Source: Oscillospiraceae bacterium (GTDB taxonomy: Bacteria; Bacillota; Clostridia; Oscillospirales; Ruminococcaceae). Taken from it: 41,439 bases of DNA. The notes under the pieces are model-generated. The model had not been told where the DNA came from. It made no database searches and saw nothing but the letters and a program-made list of their open reading frames with translations. The stretch spans positions 1 to 41,439 of the forward strand of contig JAFLUD010000008.1 in assembly GCA_022508965.1 (NCBI GenBank), read 5' to 3'. Position 1 is the stretch's first letter, and every line of letters begins with the position of its first letter. Positions 1 to 7,111 of this stretch are shown in pieces. The position numbers were made by a program, and so were the translations under genes.

Positions 1-2
1 TG

Positions 3-31
3 TTGACAAATCGGCTGGGATTTGATATAAT
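3..31 (+). promoter_or_regulatory. Consensus sigma-A promoter for the first gene
   Basis: TTGACA (3-8), a 17-bp spacer and TATAAT (26-31): a full match to the vegetative consensus. It lies 46 bp upstream of the ATG at 78, so the ORF-track start at 3 falls in promoter DNA and is not a translation start. Confidence 0.85.
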
Positions 32-77
32 TGTTCCTGAGATAAATCGGAATTTTATGGAAAAGGAGGTGATGTCT

Positions 78-503
78 ATGTTAAATGCACTTGCTAATAA
101 GAAGGCTGTTATTTTATCTTTAGTATTTTTGATATTGGAGTTATTAGTTGTTATTCAGCTAGTAAATAGTTTGTCAGAAAGAAAATCATATACTTATAAA
201 ACTAATGCGACAATAGATTTTATTGGACTTCCTGATGGTGTCATATTTGTGTCATGCTATGATGAAAGCGATATTTTACATAAAGATGTGATTGTAAAAA
301 ATAAAACGATACAAGGAAAACTTGATTACGTGGAATCTTTTTATGGCAAAGAGATACAAATTCTTCTAAACAATGAAAAGAATGAAGCATTATGGTTATC
401 AGATTATAAATTGTGGGTATTTGCTATTATTATTCCTTTAATTTATTTTTTGATTGTAATATATAAAAAGAAAGCAACTATAAATTCTGATTTATGCGAG
501 TAA
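78..503 (+). CDS. Small AT-rich two-TM membrane protein of unknown function
   Basis: I do not recognise this 141-residue protein. The ATG at 78 is chosen because AAAGGAGGTGATG sits just upstream and a perfect promoter lies at 3-31. A hydrophobic helix (about residues 8-29, ILSLVFLILELLVVIQ) is followed by a soluble segment of roughly 85 residues, a second helix near the C-terminus (LWVFAIIIPLIYFLIVIY) and a Lys-rich tail. This suggests both ends are cytoplasmic and the middle extracytoplasmic. Base composition is strikingly AT-rich and codon use (AAA, ATA, TTA) differs from every neighbour, which suggests recent acquisition. It could be a remnant of a mobile or immunity-type module extending to the left of the window; the sequence does not decide. 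Confidence 0.7.
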   Translation: MLNALANKKAVILSLVFLILELLVVIQLVNSLSERKSYTYKTNATIDFIGLPDGVIFVSCYDESDILHKDVIVKNKTIQGKLDYVESFYGKEIQILLNNEKNEALWLSDYKLWVFAIIIPLIYFLIVIYKKKATINSDLCE

Positions 504-517
504 CCTAATAAAAAAAC

Positions 518-546
518 AAGCCCCGAAGCGATCCGCCCCGGGGCTT
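518..546. terminator. Bidirectional intrinsic terminator
   Basis: An 8-bp GC-rich stem AAGCCCCG/CGGGGCTT has A-rich DNA on its left. Read on the minus strand it ends GGGGCTTGTTTTTTT, a strong terminator for the punA-GNAT unit. Read on the plus strand the T tail is short, so it is weaker for the first gene. Confidence 0.85.
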
Positions 547-556
547 TATGCATACA

Positions 557-1018
557 CTATAATTGTTTTAATTCCATCTTAACGTGAACTATCCCCTCTT
601 CGAGAAATTCTCCCGAGGTAGTCACAAAGCCGAGCTTTTTGTAAAAGCCCTCGGCGTGCTTTTGCGCGTCTACCGTTATCGGGAGGGCGCCGAAATGTTC
701 CCGCGCGGATTGCACCGAAAGCTCTGCCAGCCGTTTTCCCAAGCCCTTACCTCGTGCGACCGTAAGCACTCTGCCGAGCTTTATCCTGCCGTCCTCGAGA
801 TATGCGCGGAGATACGCCGCCACCTGCCCGTTTTCCTCGAAAAAGCAGTGCAGGCAGTCATAGTCTACGTCGTCCTCGTCGAGATAACGTATGTTCTGCT
901 CGAATTGGAACACCCTCGAGCGCGCTTTCAGTATCTCGTATATTTCGGCGGCGGTAAGCTCCGAAAAGGGCTTGGCTTTGTAGGAAAGCGCGTTGCTGTT
1001 CTCCGATAAATTCTCCAT
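557..1018 (-). CDS. GNAT-family N-acetyltransferase, ElaA-like
   Basis: A 153-residue single-domain GNAT protein, predicted to transfer an acetyl group from acetyl-CoA to an unidentified amine. The N-terminal pattern ILKARSRVFQFEQNIRYLDEDD is typical of the ElaA subgroup. The acetyl-CoA pyrophosphate loop is GRVLTVARGKGLGKRL (about residues 81-96), and the HAEGFYKKLGF block is the usual motif B region. It starts only 4 bp after punA on the same strand and is followed by a strong terminator, so it is probably the second gene of a punA operon. The length is normal. The substrate cannot be inferred; family assignment is secure, the ElaA subgroup likely. Confidence 0.88.
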   Translation of the reverse strand: MENLSENSNALSYKAKPFSELTAAEIYEILKARSRVFQFEQNIRYLDEDDVDYDCLHCFFEENGQVAAYLRAYLEDGRIKLGRVLTVARGKGLGKRLAELSVQSAREHFGALPITVDAQKHAEGFYKKLGFVTTSGEFLEEGIVHVKMELKQL

Positions 1019-1022
1019 TCAA

Positions 1023-1853
1023 TTACTTGCCCGCGATATCGGTGATCGACCTTGTAACCAGCTTTTTGAACAGCGGAGCTACGCGGTCGGCTGTCTCCTG
1101 GACTTCCTTATGCGTGAGGGGATTCGCGCTGATGCCCGCGGCGAGATTGGAAATGCAGGAAATGCCGCAGATCTCCATTCCCGCGTGGCGCGCAGCCATT
1201 GCCTCGATAGCGGTGGACATTCCCACAGCGTCGGCACCCAAACGCCCGTACATCCGTATTTCCGCGGGAGTCTCGTAGTTGGGACCCGTGGTCTGGACGT
1301 AAACTCCGCGCTGGAGCGGCACACCCTCGGCTGCTGCGGCGTTCTCGATTATTCCGCGCAGCCGTCTTGAATACACCTCCGACATATCGGGAAAGCGCGT
1401 TCCGAGCTCCTCGATATTAGCTCCGATAAGCGGCGACGGAACAAACGACGAGATGTGGTCGGTTATCAGCATAAAGTCGCCCGCCTTGAACGCGGGGTTT
1501 ATTCCGCCGGCGGCGTTGGTGAGGAACAGCGTTTTCGCGCCCATCAGTTTCATCAGCCGCGTCGGCAGCACCGCGTCCTGAACCGAATAACCCTCGTAAT
1601 AATGCACGCGCCCCTGCATCGCCACTATTGGAACGCCGCCCGAATACCCGAAAACAAACTGCCCCTTGTGTCCTACGACCGTGCTTATCGGAAAGCCCGT
1701 TATCTCGCGGTAATCGAGCGTTTCCTTGACGTCCATCGTGTCGCAGAAATCGCCCAGACCGCTTCCTAAGATCAGCGCAAGCTCCGGCTTGAAGCTGATC
1801 TTCTTTTCGTAATCAGCGTAGCATTTTTGCAGTTTTTCGTAGACCTCGTTCAT
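1023..1853 (-). CDS. punA: Purine-nucleoside phosphorylase (trimeric type)
   Basis: Cleaves inosine, guanosine and their deoxy forms with phosphate, giving free base and (deoxy)ribose-1-phosphate for cytoplasmic purine salvage. The 276 residues fit the trimeric PNP family. Phosphate-site signatures are GSGLGDF (about 30-36), GHKGQF (61-66) and GRVHYYEG (81-88). The central block is LTNAAGGINP. The base-binding region PNYETPAEIRMY contains the Glu that contacts the purine (about E198), and SCISNLAAG contains the purine-contacting Asn (N236). The Asn at that position points to 6-oxopurine specificity. The ATG is preceded by GAGG. It is followed at 4 bp by the GNAT gene and is divergent from the toxin-antitoxin genes. 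I could not settle on its promoter. Confidence 0.95.
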   Translation of the reverse strand: MNEVYEKLQKCYADYEKKISFKPELALILGSGLGDFCDTMDVKETLDYREITGFPISTVVGHKGQFVFGYSGGVPIVAMQGRVHYYEGYSVQDAVLPTRLMKLMGAKTLFLTNAAGGINPAFKAGDFMLITDHISSFVPSPLIGANIEELGTRFPDMSEVYSRRLRGIIENAAAAEGVPLQRGVYVQTTGPNYETPAEIRMYGRLGADAVGMSTAIEAMAARHAGMEICGISCISNLAAGISANPLTHKEVQETADRVAPLFKKLVTRSITDIAGK

Positions 1854-1878
1854 GTTTTGACCTCATTTCTTTATAATT

Positions 1879-1906
1879 TGTGCGTGCAAATACTTGACAA
1901 CGCACA
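1879..1906. promoter_or_regulatory. Candidate operator of the toxin-antitoxin operon
   Basis: A perfect 7-bp inverted repeat TGTGCGT (1879-1885) / ACGCACA (1900-1906) brackets the -35 hexamer. DinJ/RelB ribbon-helix-helix antitoxins usually bind such repeats and autoregulate, so this is a reasonable operator. Binding is inferred. Confidence 0.5.
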
Positions 1907-1922
1907 TAAAATGTAGTACAAT
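1894..1922 (+). promoter_or_regulatory. Promoter of the dinJ-yafQ operon
   Basis: TTGACA (1894-1899), 17-bp spacer, TACAAT (1917-1922), about 20 bp upstream of the antitoxin ATG. The candidate operator overlaps the -35, as expected for autorepression. Confidence 0.8.
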
Positions 1923-1943
1923 ATTCTCAAAGGAGATGATATT

Positions 1944-2249
1944 ATGTCAACGACAAATTTTACTGTCAGAATGGATTCGAATCTTAAAAAGCAAGCCGAA
2001 GAGCTTTTTTCGGAGCTTGGACTTTCTATGTCGGCCGCGTTTACGGTATTTGTAAAGCAGGCTGTTTATGAGCACGCCATTCCGTTCAGGATCAGCCGCG
2101 AGCTTCCAAACGCCGAGACCTTAGCCGCGATGCGCGAAGCGGAGGATATAATTTCCGGAAAAATAAGCTCCGGATCCTATAAGAACGCCGCGGAGCTGTT
2201 TAAAGAGCTTGACTGCGAAGCCGAGGAGGACGGTAATGCTGACTCTTGA
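1944..2249 (+). CDS. dinJ: RelB/DinJ-family antitoxin
   Basis: A 101-residue antitoxin that should neutralise the downstream YafQ-type toxin and repress its own promoter. The N-terminus NFTVRMDSNLKKQAEELFSELGLSMSAAFTVF is the ribbon-helix-helix DNA-binding fold of the RelB/DinJ family, followed by VYEHAIPFRIS. The C-terminal half is acidic (ELDCEAEEDGNADS) and probably wraps the toxin. The start has a strong AAAGGAG site. The last 14 bp overlap the toxin gene in another frame, the usual arrangement for coupled translation. Codon use matches the chromosome, so there is no sign of very recent transfer. Confidence 0.92.
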   Translation: MSTTNFTVRMDSNLKKQAEELFSELGLSMSAAFTVFVKQAVYEHAIPFRISRELPNAETLAAMREAEDIISGKISSGSYKNAAELFKELDCEAEEDGNADS

Positions 2250-2514
2250 GACAACCTCGCGCTTTCGCAGGGATTATAAGCTGGCGAAAAAGCGCGGATG
2301 TGATATGTCGCTTTTGGAAAGGGCGATTGATCTGCTGTTGGAGGAAAAGCCGCTTGACGCAAAGTATCGCGATCACGCGCTGATCGGCGGGTTGACGGGT
2401 TTCCGCGAGTGTCATATTCAGCCGGACTGGCTGTTTGTATACAAAATTGACAGAGGGCGGCTGGTTCTTGTGGCGGCGCGCACAGGAACTCACAGTGATA
2501 TTTTTGACGAATAG
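2236..2514 (+). CDS. yafQ: YafQ-family mRNA interferase toxin
   Basis: A 92-residue RelE/YafQ-superfamily toxin, predicted to cleave mRNA in the ribosomal A site. The ATG at 2236 (MLTLETTSRFRRDYKLAKKRG) is preferred over the track start at 2209 because it matches the family N-terminus and overlaps the antitoxin end. The catalytic pattern of YafQ is complete: YRDHAL, GFRECHIQPDWLFVY and ARTGTHSDIF supply the His, Asp, Trp and Phe residues used by the E. coli enzyme. The toxin therefore looks intact. Its stop is only 1 bp from the stop of the convergent histidine kinase, and no terminator lies between them. Confidence 0.93.
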   Translation: MLTLETTSRFRRDYKLAKKRGCDMSLLERAIDLLLEEKPLDAKYRDHALIGGLTGFRECHIQPDWLFVYKIDRGRLVLVAARTGTHSDIFDE

Positions 2515-2515
2515 A

Positions 2516-3592
2516 TCAATTCCCCGCGTCCCTCAATATTACGGTAAACTCCGTGCCTTTCCCCGGCTCGGAGTTTACTGTTATCTCGCCTTCGCAAAGC
2601 TCGATTATCCGCTTTACGAGCGGCAGCCCCAGACCGTTTCCTTTGGTCGCGTGGGAGCTGTCGGCCTGGTAGAATTTCTCGAATATATGCGGCAGGGAGC
2701 TTTCGGGTATCCCGCAGCCGCTGTCGGTCACCTTAACGACGACCTCTTTTCCGTTCCTCTTGCAGGAAACGCATATCATGCCGCCGCTTTGGGTGAACTT
2801 CACAGCGTTGTCGAAGAGATTGTTCCAGACGTGCGCCAGAAGCTGCTCGTTCCAGAAGAAGCTGACCTCCTCGAGCGCTTCCATGTCTATCTCGATGTTT
2901 TTCGCGCTCCACTGCGGCTCTAGGCGTATCATGCAGCCGCGCAGCTGCTCGTCCAGCGAAAAGCGCGTTTTTTCGGTTACGATATCCCTGTTTTCGAGAT
3001 TGGTCATCAGCAGGGTGTTTTGCGATAACACCGACAGGTATTCCGTTTCGTCGAGGATTATTTTTGAGAACTCGCGCTGCTGCTCGGGGGTAAGATCGCC
3101 CTCGTAAAGCTGCCTCGCAAAGCCGCGTATCGACACCAGCGGAGTCTTGAATTCATGCGAAAACGACGAGATAAAATCCTTTCGGAACATCTCGGTGTTC
3201 TGAAGCTCTTCGGTCATCTCGTTGAAGTCGTGTATAAGCTCCCGAAGCTCGCGGATGGTGTATCTTTCCACCCAGCCCATTTCCAGCTTCGCGGTATAAT
3301 CGCCGTTTGCAACGCGCTTGGTCGCCTTTATCAGCAGCGACAGCGGCTTTAAAACGGCGTTTCCGATAGCAAACGACATCAGCGCCCCGATTATCGCGCT
3401 TGCGATTATCAGTCCTATTATATCGTGGGTATTGCTGGTGCCGCCCATGACCATATCTATTATGATGGTCGCCGTAAACGTCAGTATATCCGCCGCCAGT
3501 ATTATTACCAGCGTCAGCAGCATCAGCTTTACGCCGAAGCGGTTGACTATTCCGAACAGGCGGTCGGTTTTGTTGGATTTATTCTTACTCAT
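2516..3592 (-). CDS. Sensor histidine kinase, intramembrane-sensing type
   Basis: A 358-residue membrane kinase that should autophosphorylate and pass phosphate to the upstream-encoded response regulator. Two TM helices (about 22-46 and 57-78) enclose only about ten exposed residues, so the signal is probably sensed in or at the membrane. A HAMP linker (about 80-132) follows. The HisKA H-box is SSFSHEFKTPLVS with phospho-acceptor H146. The ATPase domain has an N box WNNLFDNAVKFT, a G1 box VTDSGCGIP, an F box IFEKFYQAD and a G2 box GNGLGLPLV. It overlaps the regulator gene by 4 bp, so translation is probably coupled. The signal is unknown. Confidence 0.93.
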   Translation of the reverse strand: MSKNKSNKTDRLFGIVNRFGVKLMLLTLVIILAADILTFTATIIIDMVMGGTSNTHDIIGLIIASAIIGALMSFAIGNAVLKPLSLLIKATKRVANGDYTAKLEMGWVERYTIRELRELIHDFNEMTEELQNTEMFRKDFISSFSHEFKTPLVSIRGFARQLYEGDLTPEQQREFSKIILDETEYLSVLSQNTLLMTNLENRDIVTEKTRFSLDEQLRGCMIRLEPQWSAKNIEIDMEALEEVSFFWNEQLLAHVWNNLFDNAVKFTQSGGMICVSCKRNGKEVVVKVTDSGCGIPESSLPHIFEKFYQADSSHATKGNGLGLPLVKRIIELCEGEITVNSEPGKGTEFTVILRDAGN

Positions 3593-4272
3593 AGCGCTTC
3601 GGGATTCTTCACCGCCTTATAGCCCAGCCCGCGGACGGTCACTATCGAAAAATCGTCGTTGTCGCGGAACCTCTCGCGCAGACGGTTTATGTGCACGTCA
3701 ACGGTTCTCGCTTCGCTGTCGGAATCCATCGCCCAGAATTCCTCCATAAGATTCTGACGGGTAAACGTCTTTTCGGGAAACGACAACAGCTTGAAAAGTA
3801 TCTGGAATTCCTTTCGCGGAAGCACCGTCTCGACGCCGTTTTTCACCACCGAAAAGGAATCGTAGATAAGCTCCGTGCCGCCCACGGTAATGCGCTGTTC
3901 CTCGCTTATCTTGGCACGCCGCAGCAGCGCTTTTATTCTGAGGAGCATTTCTATCTCGTCTACGGGCTTTACCATATAATCGTCGGTTCCCAGCATAAAA
4001 GAACGCCGCAGATCCTCCGAGGAATCCTTCGCTGTGATTATAAGCACCGGGATATCCGAGCCGCTGTCGCGTATCGCTTTAAGGCATCCGTAGCCGTCCA
4101 GCCCGGGCATCATCACGTCCAGAATAACGAGGTCGATATGCTGACTTCCGAGGACCTCCAGCGCTTCCTCGCCGTTTGCGGCGGTGAAGGGGCGGTATCC
4201 GTTTTTCTCCAGCGTATACTCGTATAATCTGCGAATATTCGGCTGATCGTCAGCCACTAAGATATTGAACAT
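3589..4272 (-). CDS. OmpR/PhoB-family response regulator
   Basis: A 227-residue two-domain regulator. The receiver domain has the acidic pair in LVADDQ, the phospho-acceptor Asp in VILDVMMPG, the Thr in IITAKD and the Lys in DYMVKPVDE. The C-terminal winged helix ends with VDVHINRLRERF and TVRGLGYKA, typical of OmpR/PhoB DNA-binding domains. I take the ATG at 4272 with GGGTG upstream; the track start at 4281 is a GTG three codons earlier without a clear ribosome site. It precedes and overlaps its kinase by 4 bp. The upstream DNA is the palindromic repeat at 4291-4410, so its promoter is either in that repeat or upstream of ahcY. Targets are unknown. Confidence 0.92.
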   Translation of the reverse strand: MFNILVADDQPNIRRLYEYTLEKNGYRPFTAANGEEALEVLGSQHIDLVILDVMMPGLDGYGCLKAIRDSGSDIPVLIITAKDSSEDLRRSFMLGTDDYMVKPVDEIEMLLRIKALLRRAKISEEQRITVGGTELIYDSFSVVKNGVETVLPRKEFQILFKLLSFPEKTFTRQNLMEEFWAMDSDSEARTVDVHINRLRERFRDNDDFSIVTVRGLGYKAVKNPEAL

Positions 4273-4290
4273 CTGTTTCACCCAAAATTA

Positions 4291-4410
4291 CAGTTGACAG
4301 TTGACAGTGGAGAGTGGACAGTATCGGTGCGCGGCAAAGCCGCGCGAATTTAAATTCGTCGCCGAAGGCGACACCTTTACTGTCCACTCTCCACTTTACA
4401 CTGTACACTG
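4291..4410. repeat. 120-bp nested palindromic repeat element
   Basis: The outer arms contain a perfect 17-bp inverted repeat, AGTGGAGAGTGGACAGT (4306-4322) against 4379-4395, extended outward imperfectly by CAGTTGACAGTTGAC / TTACACTGTACACTG. The centre holds three adjacent palindromes: GCGCGGC-AAA-GCCGCGC (4329-4345), CGAATTTAAATTCG (4345-4358) and GTCGCC-GAA-GGCGAC (4358-4372). It fills nearly the whole space between ahcY and the response regulator, 2 bp from the ahcY stop codon. It has no coding capacity. It resembles REP/MITE-type elements; mobility by a helper transposase is inference. Confidence 0.85.
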
Positions 4411-4412
4411 AT

Positions 4413-5666
4413 TTACGCTTCCCAAGAACTTAGGTACTTTTCTTGCTCGGGGGTGAGCTTGTCTATTTCATAGCCCCAGGCGTTCAGTTTCCGTTCGGCG
4501 ACCTTGCGGTCGATCTCCTTGGGAACGTTTATGGTCTTCTGCTCGCGGTCTTTCAGCTTGTCCGCGTTCTTCGCGATGTATTCCGCGGAGAGCGCCTGGA
4601 TAGCGAAGCTCATATCCATTATCTCGGCGGGGTGTCCGTCGCCGGCGGCGAGGTTCACCAGACGTCCCTGCGCTATTACGAACACGGTGTTGCCGTTCTT
4701 TAGTTTGTAACCCATGATGTTGTTGCGCGCGAGGTAGCTGTCCTCGGCTATTTCGCGCAGCTTCGCCATATTCACCTCAACGTCAAAATGCCCCGCGTTG
4801 CAGCAGATCGCGCCGTCCTTCATATTGAGGAACGCTTCCTCGCCGATAACGTCCGCGCAGCCGGTTACGGTAACGAAGAAATCGCCCTGCTTTGCCGCCT
4901 CGCGCATCGGCATTACCGAAAAGCCGTCCATGACCGCTTCCATAGCCTTTATCGGGTCGATCTCGGTTATGATGACCTCAGCGCCCAGACCCTTAGCGCG
5001 CATTGCAACGCCCTTGCCGCACCAGCCATAGCCCGCGACGACCACCGTTTTTCCCGCTACAATGAGGTTGGTGGTACGGTTTATTCCGTCCCAGACGGAC
5101 TGCCCCGTGCCGTAGCGGTTGTCGAACAGGTGCTTGCAGTCGGCGTCGTTTACCAATACCATGGGGAATTTCAGCGCCTTTGCCTTGTCCATCGCAAGCA
5201 GGCGGATAATGCCCGTGGTGGTCTCCTCGCAGCCGCCAAGAACATTCGGGATAAGCTCCGTGCGTTCGTTGTGGATAAGGTTCACCAGGTCGCCGCCGTC
5301 GTCTATGATTATATTGGGAGCCGCGTCGATGACCTTAGAAATGTGGCGGTGGTATTCCTCATCGGTGGAATCGTACCACGCGAAAACGTTCAGCCCGTCG
5401 TGCACCAGCGCCGCCGCAACGTCGTCCTGCGTCGACAGCGGGTTGCTTCCCGTGACGTACATCTCCGCGCCGCCCGCCGCCAGCACCTTGCAAAGATACG
5501 CGGTCTTTGCTTCCAGGTGTACCGACAGCGCCACGCGCATTCCCTTAAACGGCTTGCTTTCGGAGAATTCCTTCTCGATCCCGTTTAACAGCGGCATATT
5601 CCGCTTTACCCATTCTATCTTGCGTTTTCCGCTTTCCCACAAGCTCTCGTCGCGTATTTCACTCAT
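4413..5666 (-). CDS. ahcY: Adenosylhomocysteinase (S-adenosylhomocysteine hydrolase)
   Basis: Reversibly hydrolyses S-adenosylhomocysteine to adenosine and homocysteine, relieving product inhibition of SAM-dependent methyltransferases. It is cytoplasmic and uses bound NAD. The 417 residues fit the shorter prokaryotic form. Substrate-domain motifs include ALSVHLEAKTAYL, TGSNPLSTQDDVAAAL, GCEETTTGI and NDADCKHLFDNRYGTGQS, where the catalytic Lys/Asp region normally lies. The Rossmann NAD loop is VVAGYGWCGKG, and NAGHFDVEV follows. The C-terminus ends ...KYLSSWEA and lacks the classic Tyr-rich tail of the long form. The start has AAAGGAG. It lies 55 bp after the SOD-like gene on the same strand. 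No SAH riboswitch fits in that gap. Confidence 0.95.
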   Translation of the reverse strand: MSEIRDESLWESGKRKIEWVKRNMPLLNGIEKEFSESKPFKGMRVALSVHLEAKTAYLCKVLAAGGAEMYVTGSNPLSTQDDVAAALVHDGLNVFAWYDSTDEEYHRHISKVIDAAPNIIIDDGGDLVNLIHNERTELIPNVLGGCEETTTGIIRLLAMDKAKALKFPMVLVNDADCKHLFDNRYGTGQSVWDGINRTTNLIVAGKTVVVAGYGWCGKGVAMRAKGLGAEVIITEIDPIKAMEAVMDGFSVMPMREAAKQGDFFVTVTGCADVIGEEAFLNMKDGAICCNAGHFDVEVNMAKLREIAEDSYLARNNIMGYKLKNGNTVFVIAQGRLVNLAAGDGHPAEIMDMSFAIQALSAEYIAKNADKLKDREQKTINVPKEIDRKVAERKLNAWGYEIDKLTPEQEKYLSSWEA

Positions 5667-5721
5667 CTTTTATTCTCCTTTATTTTTACTTTTGGAATTT
5701 TTGCCGCGTTCGGCTCTCCGC

Positions 5722-6123
5722 TCACAGTATCCTGTTTAAGAACCCGCAGGCAATCTGCGTTTCGGTGTCGCCGCTTTTCAGGTGAAGAACTACCGCCCTG
5801 CCGGCAAGCTGCGTGCAGTCCGCCCTGCCGACGCAAAGCTGAAGCGTAGCGGATCCGTCCTCTTCGGACATCAGATCGGGGAGCGTCAGCATCACCTCGC
5901 CCAAGTTATTGCACAGCCTTCCCTCGTGAACGTGGAACGCCAGCTGCGAAGAGGGCGGGAGATGGTCGAAGTCCCCCTGCAAATAAACTCCCGTCGGGAG
6001 AAAATACATATACACCCTGCCCGTAAGCTCGGGGTGATCCTCGTTCCCTTTGACAAGCGCGCTCAGCACGGGGCGGTCCTGCTGCATAAATCCGTATTTC
6101 GTGACGTTTCCGATAAACTCCAT
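5722..6123 (-). CDS. Cu/Zn superoxide dismutase-like protein, probably metal-site deficient
   Basis: A 133-residue protein with the Cu/Zn-SOD beta-barrel pattern: LAFHVHEGRLC corresponds to the first two copper-binding histidines, and GRAVVLHLKSGD plus QIACGFL match the C-terminal strand with the last copper histidine. The zinc loop between them is collapsed, and the bridging His and zinc ligands (usually in a GxHFNP-type segment) are not visible. There is no signal peptide, so it should be cytoplasmic, unlike most bacterial SodC. The ATG at 6123 is chosen because GAGAGGTG lies 7 bp upstream; the track's GTG at 6132 overlaps that site. It is probably cotranscribed with degV and ahcY. It is likely a non-catalytic or differently metallated family member. 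Confidence 0.7.
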   Translation of the reverse strand: MEFIGNVTKYGFMQQDRPVLSALVKGNEDHPELTGRVYMYFLPTGVYLQGDFDHLPPSSQLAFHVHEGRLCNNLGEVMLTLPDLMSEEDGSATLQLCVGRADCTQLAGRAVVLHLKSGDTETQIACGFLNRIL

Positions 6124-6173
6124 AATACACACCTCTCTTTACGAGAAGTATATGCAGATCGCCTCGGCAGAAA

Positions 6174-7013
6174 TTACTTTCTGATAAACAAAATTCCCAG
6201 GGTGTCCTCGCCGCAGTGGCAGGCTACCGTACAGCCCGCGTCGGTCGGAGCGATCTCCTTGAAATCCTTGTACTTCTTGATCTCCTCGGCGGCAAGCGAA
6301 ACGTTTGCGTCGGAGGTGGTGTGGGTTATGAATATCAGCTCCTCGTCCGCCTCAATGTCCGTCAGGCGGTCTTTGACGTAGTCGTTTATGGTCTTTTCGA
6401 TGCTGCCGCGGTATTTCTTGACAACGTGCATTTTGCCGTCGGTGACCTGAATGCAGGGCTTGAGCTTGAGAAGATTGGCTCCCAGCGCGGCGATCGACGA
6501 GCAGCGTCCGCCCTTGTGGAGATACTCGACGTTCGCTACGAAGAACGACGCGTCTACCTTGGGGATTATCTCGCCGAGCTGTTCTACGATCTCGTCCGCC
6601 GAAAGCCCTTTTGCAGCGAGCCTTGCCGCCGATACCGCGACCAATCCCTCGCCGGTGGAAAGATTGCGCGAATCCACGACCTTTACTTTCGGAAATTCCT
6701 CCGCAGCTATCACCGCGTTCTGATAGGTGCTGGAAAAATCGGAGCTTATCGTTATCATTATCAGCTCGTCATAGCCCTTGAGCTGCTCGGCATAGAACTC
6801 GGTGAAATCGGAGACGTTCACCGCCGAGGTGGCGCACAGCTTTCCCGTGGAACGGTAATGCGCGAAAACGTCCTTCTGGTTTATCTCCACGCCGTCCTTG
6901 AGAGTAAGATCTCCGCGGCTTACATACAGCGGAACAACGCTGATGTCATAACGGCTTTTGAGCTCCTCGGAAAGGTCGCAGACGCTGTCTGCGCAGATTT
7001 TTACCTTCGACAT
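6174..7013 (-). CDS. DegV family protein (FakB-type fatty acid-binding protein)
   Basis: A 279-residue DegV protein. Family members bind a fatty acid and present it to the kinase FakA for phosphorylation. Motifs include ICADSVCDLSEEL at the N-terminus, LCATSAVNVSDF (the TSxxN region near the head group), TISSDFSSTYQNA, VVDSRNLSTGEGL and the C-terminal FITHTTSDANV. It is full length, with a strong AAGGAG site before the ATG. A FakA homologue is encoded in this window at 18671, so a functional pair is plausible although the genes are about 12 kb apart. Genomes often carry several FakB paralogues, so the partner and lipid preference are inferred. Confidence 0.9.
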   Translation of the reverse strand: MSKVKICADSVCDLSEELKSRYDISVVPLYVSRGDLTLKDGVEINQKDVFAHYRSTGKLCATSAVNVSDFTEFYAEQLKGYDELIMITISSDFSSTYQNAVIAAEEFPKVKVVDSRNLSTGEGLVAVSAARLAAKGLSADEIVEQLGEIIPKVDASFFVANVEYLHKGGRCSSIAALGANLLKLKPCIQVTDGKMHVVKKYRGSIEKTINDYVKDRLTDIEADEELIFITHTTSDANVSLAAEEIKKYKDFKEIAPTDAGCTVACHCGEDTLGILFIRK

Positions 7014-7040
7014 AAAAATTCTCCTTAATCAAATAATCAG

Positions 7041-7109
7041 ATACTGATTTCCCTTGAAAAACAGACAAGATTTGCACAAAGATGTCTGTTTTTTAGCGGG
7101 GATCAGTAT
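7041..7109. terminator. Large hairpin, likely terminator of the unknown minus-strand gene
   Basis: The inner stem AAAAACAGACA (7057-7067) pairs with TGTCTGTTTTT (7083-7093). An outer arm pair ATACTGAT (7041-7048) / ATCAGTAT (7102-7109) encloses it. On the minus strand the inner stem ends in TTTTT. It lies between the unknown gene ending at 7112 and degV, so it probably separates their transcription or lets only part of it through. Confidence 0.6.
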
Positions 7110-7111
7110 TT

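Noticed and set aside
1854-1900. punA promoter TTGTCA-19-TATAAA overlapping the toxin-antitoxin promoter
   Set aside because: The implied transcript would start about 10 nt before the ATG, within or next to the ribosome site, and the spacer is long. I could not support it.
4291-4320. TTGACAGTTGACAG as tandem -35 elements
   Set aside because: These are part of the CAGT-rich repeat arm; no -10 follows at the right distance and they point into the repeat.
4788-5588. 266-codon plus-strand ORF opposite ahcY
   Set aside because: Antisense frame of ahcY with no recognisable domain or ribosome site.
5667-5721. SAH or SAM riboswitch upstream of ahcY
   Set aside because: The gap is only 55 bp, contains just an AAAGGAG site and AT-rich DNA, and shows no riboswitch-like stems.
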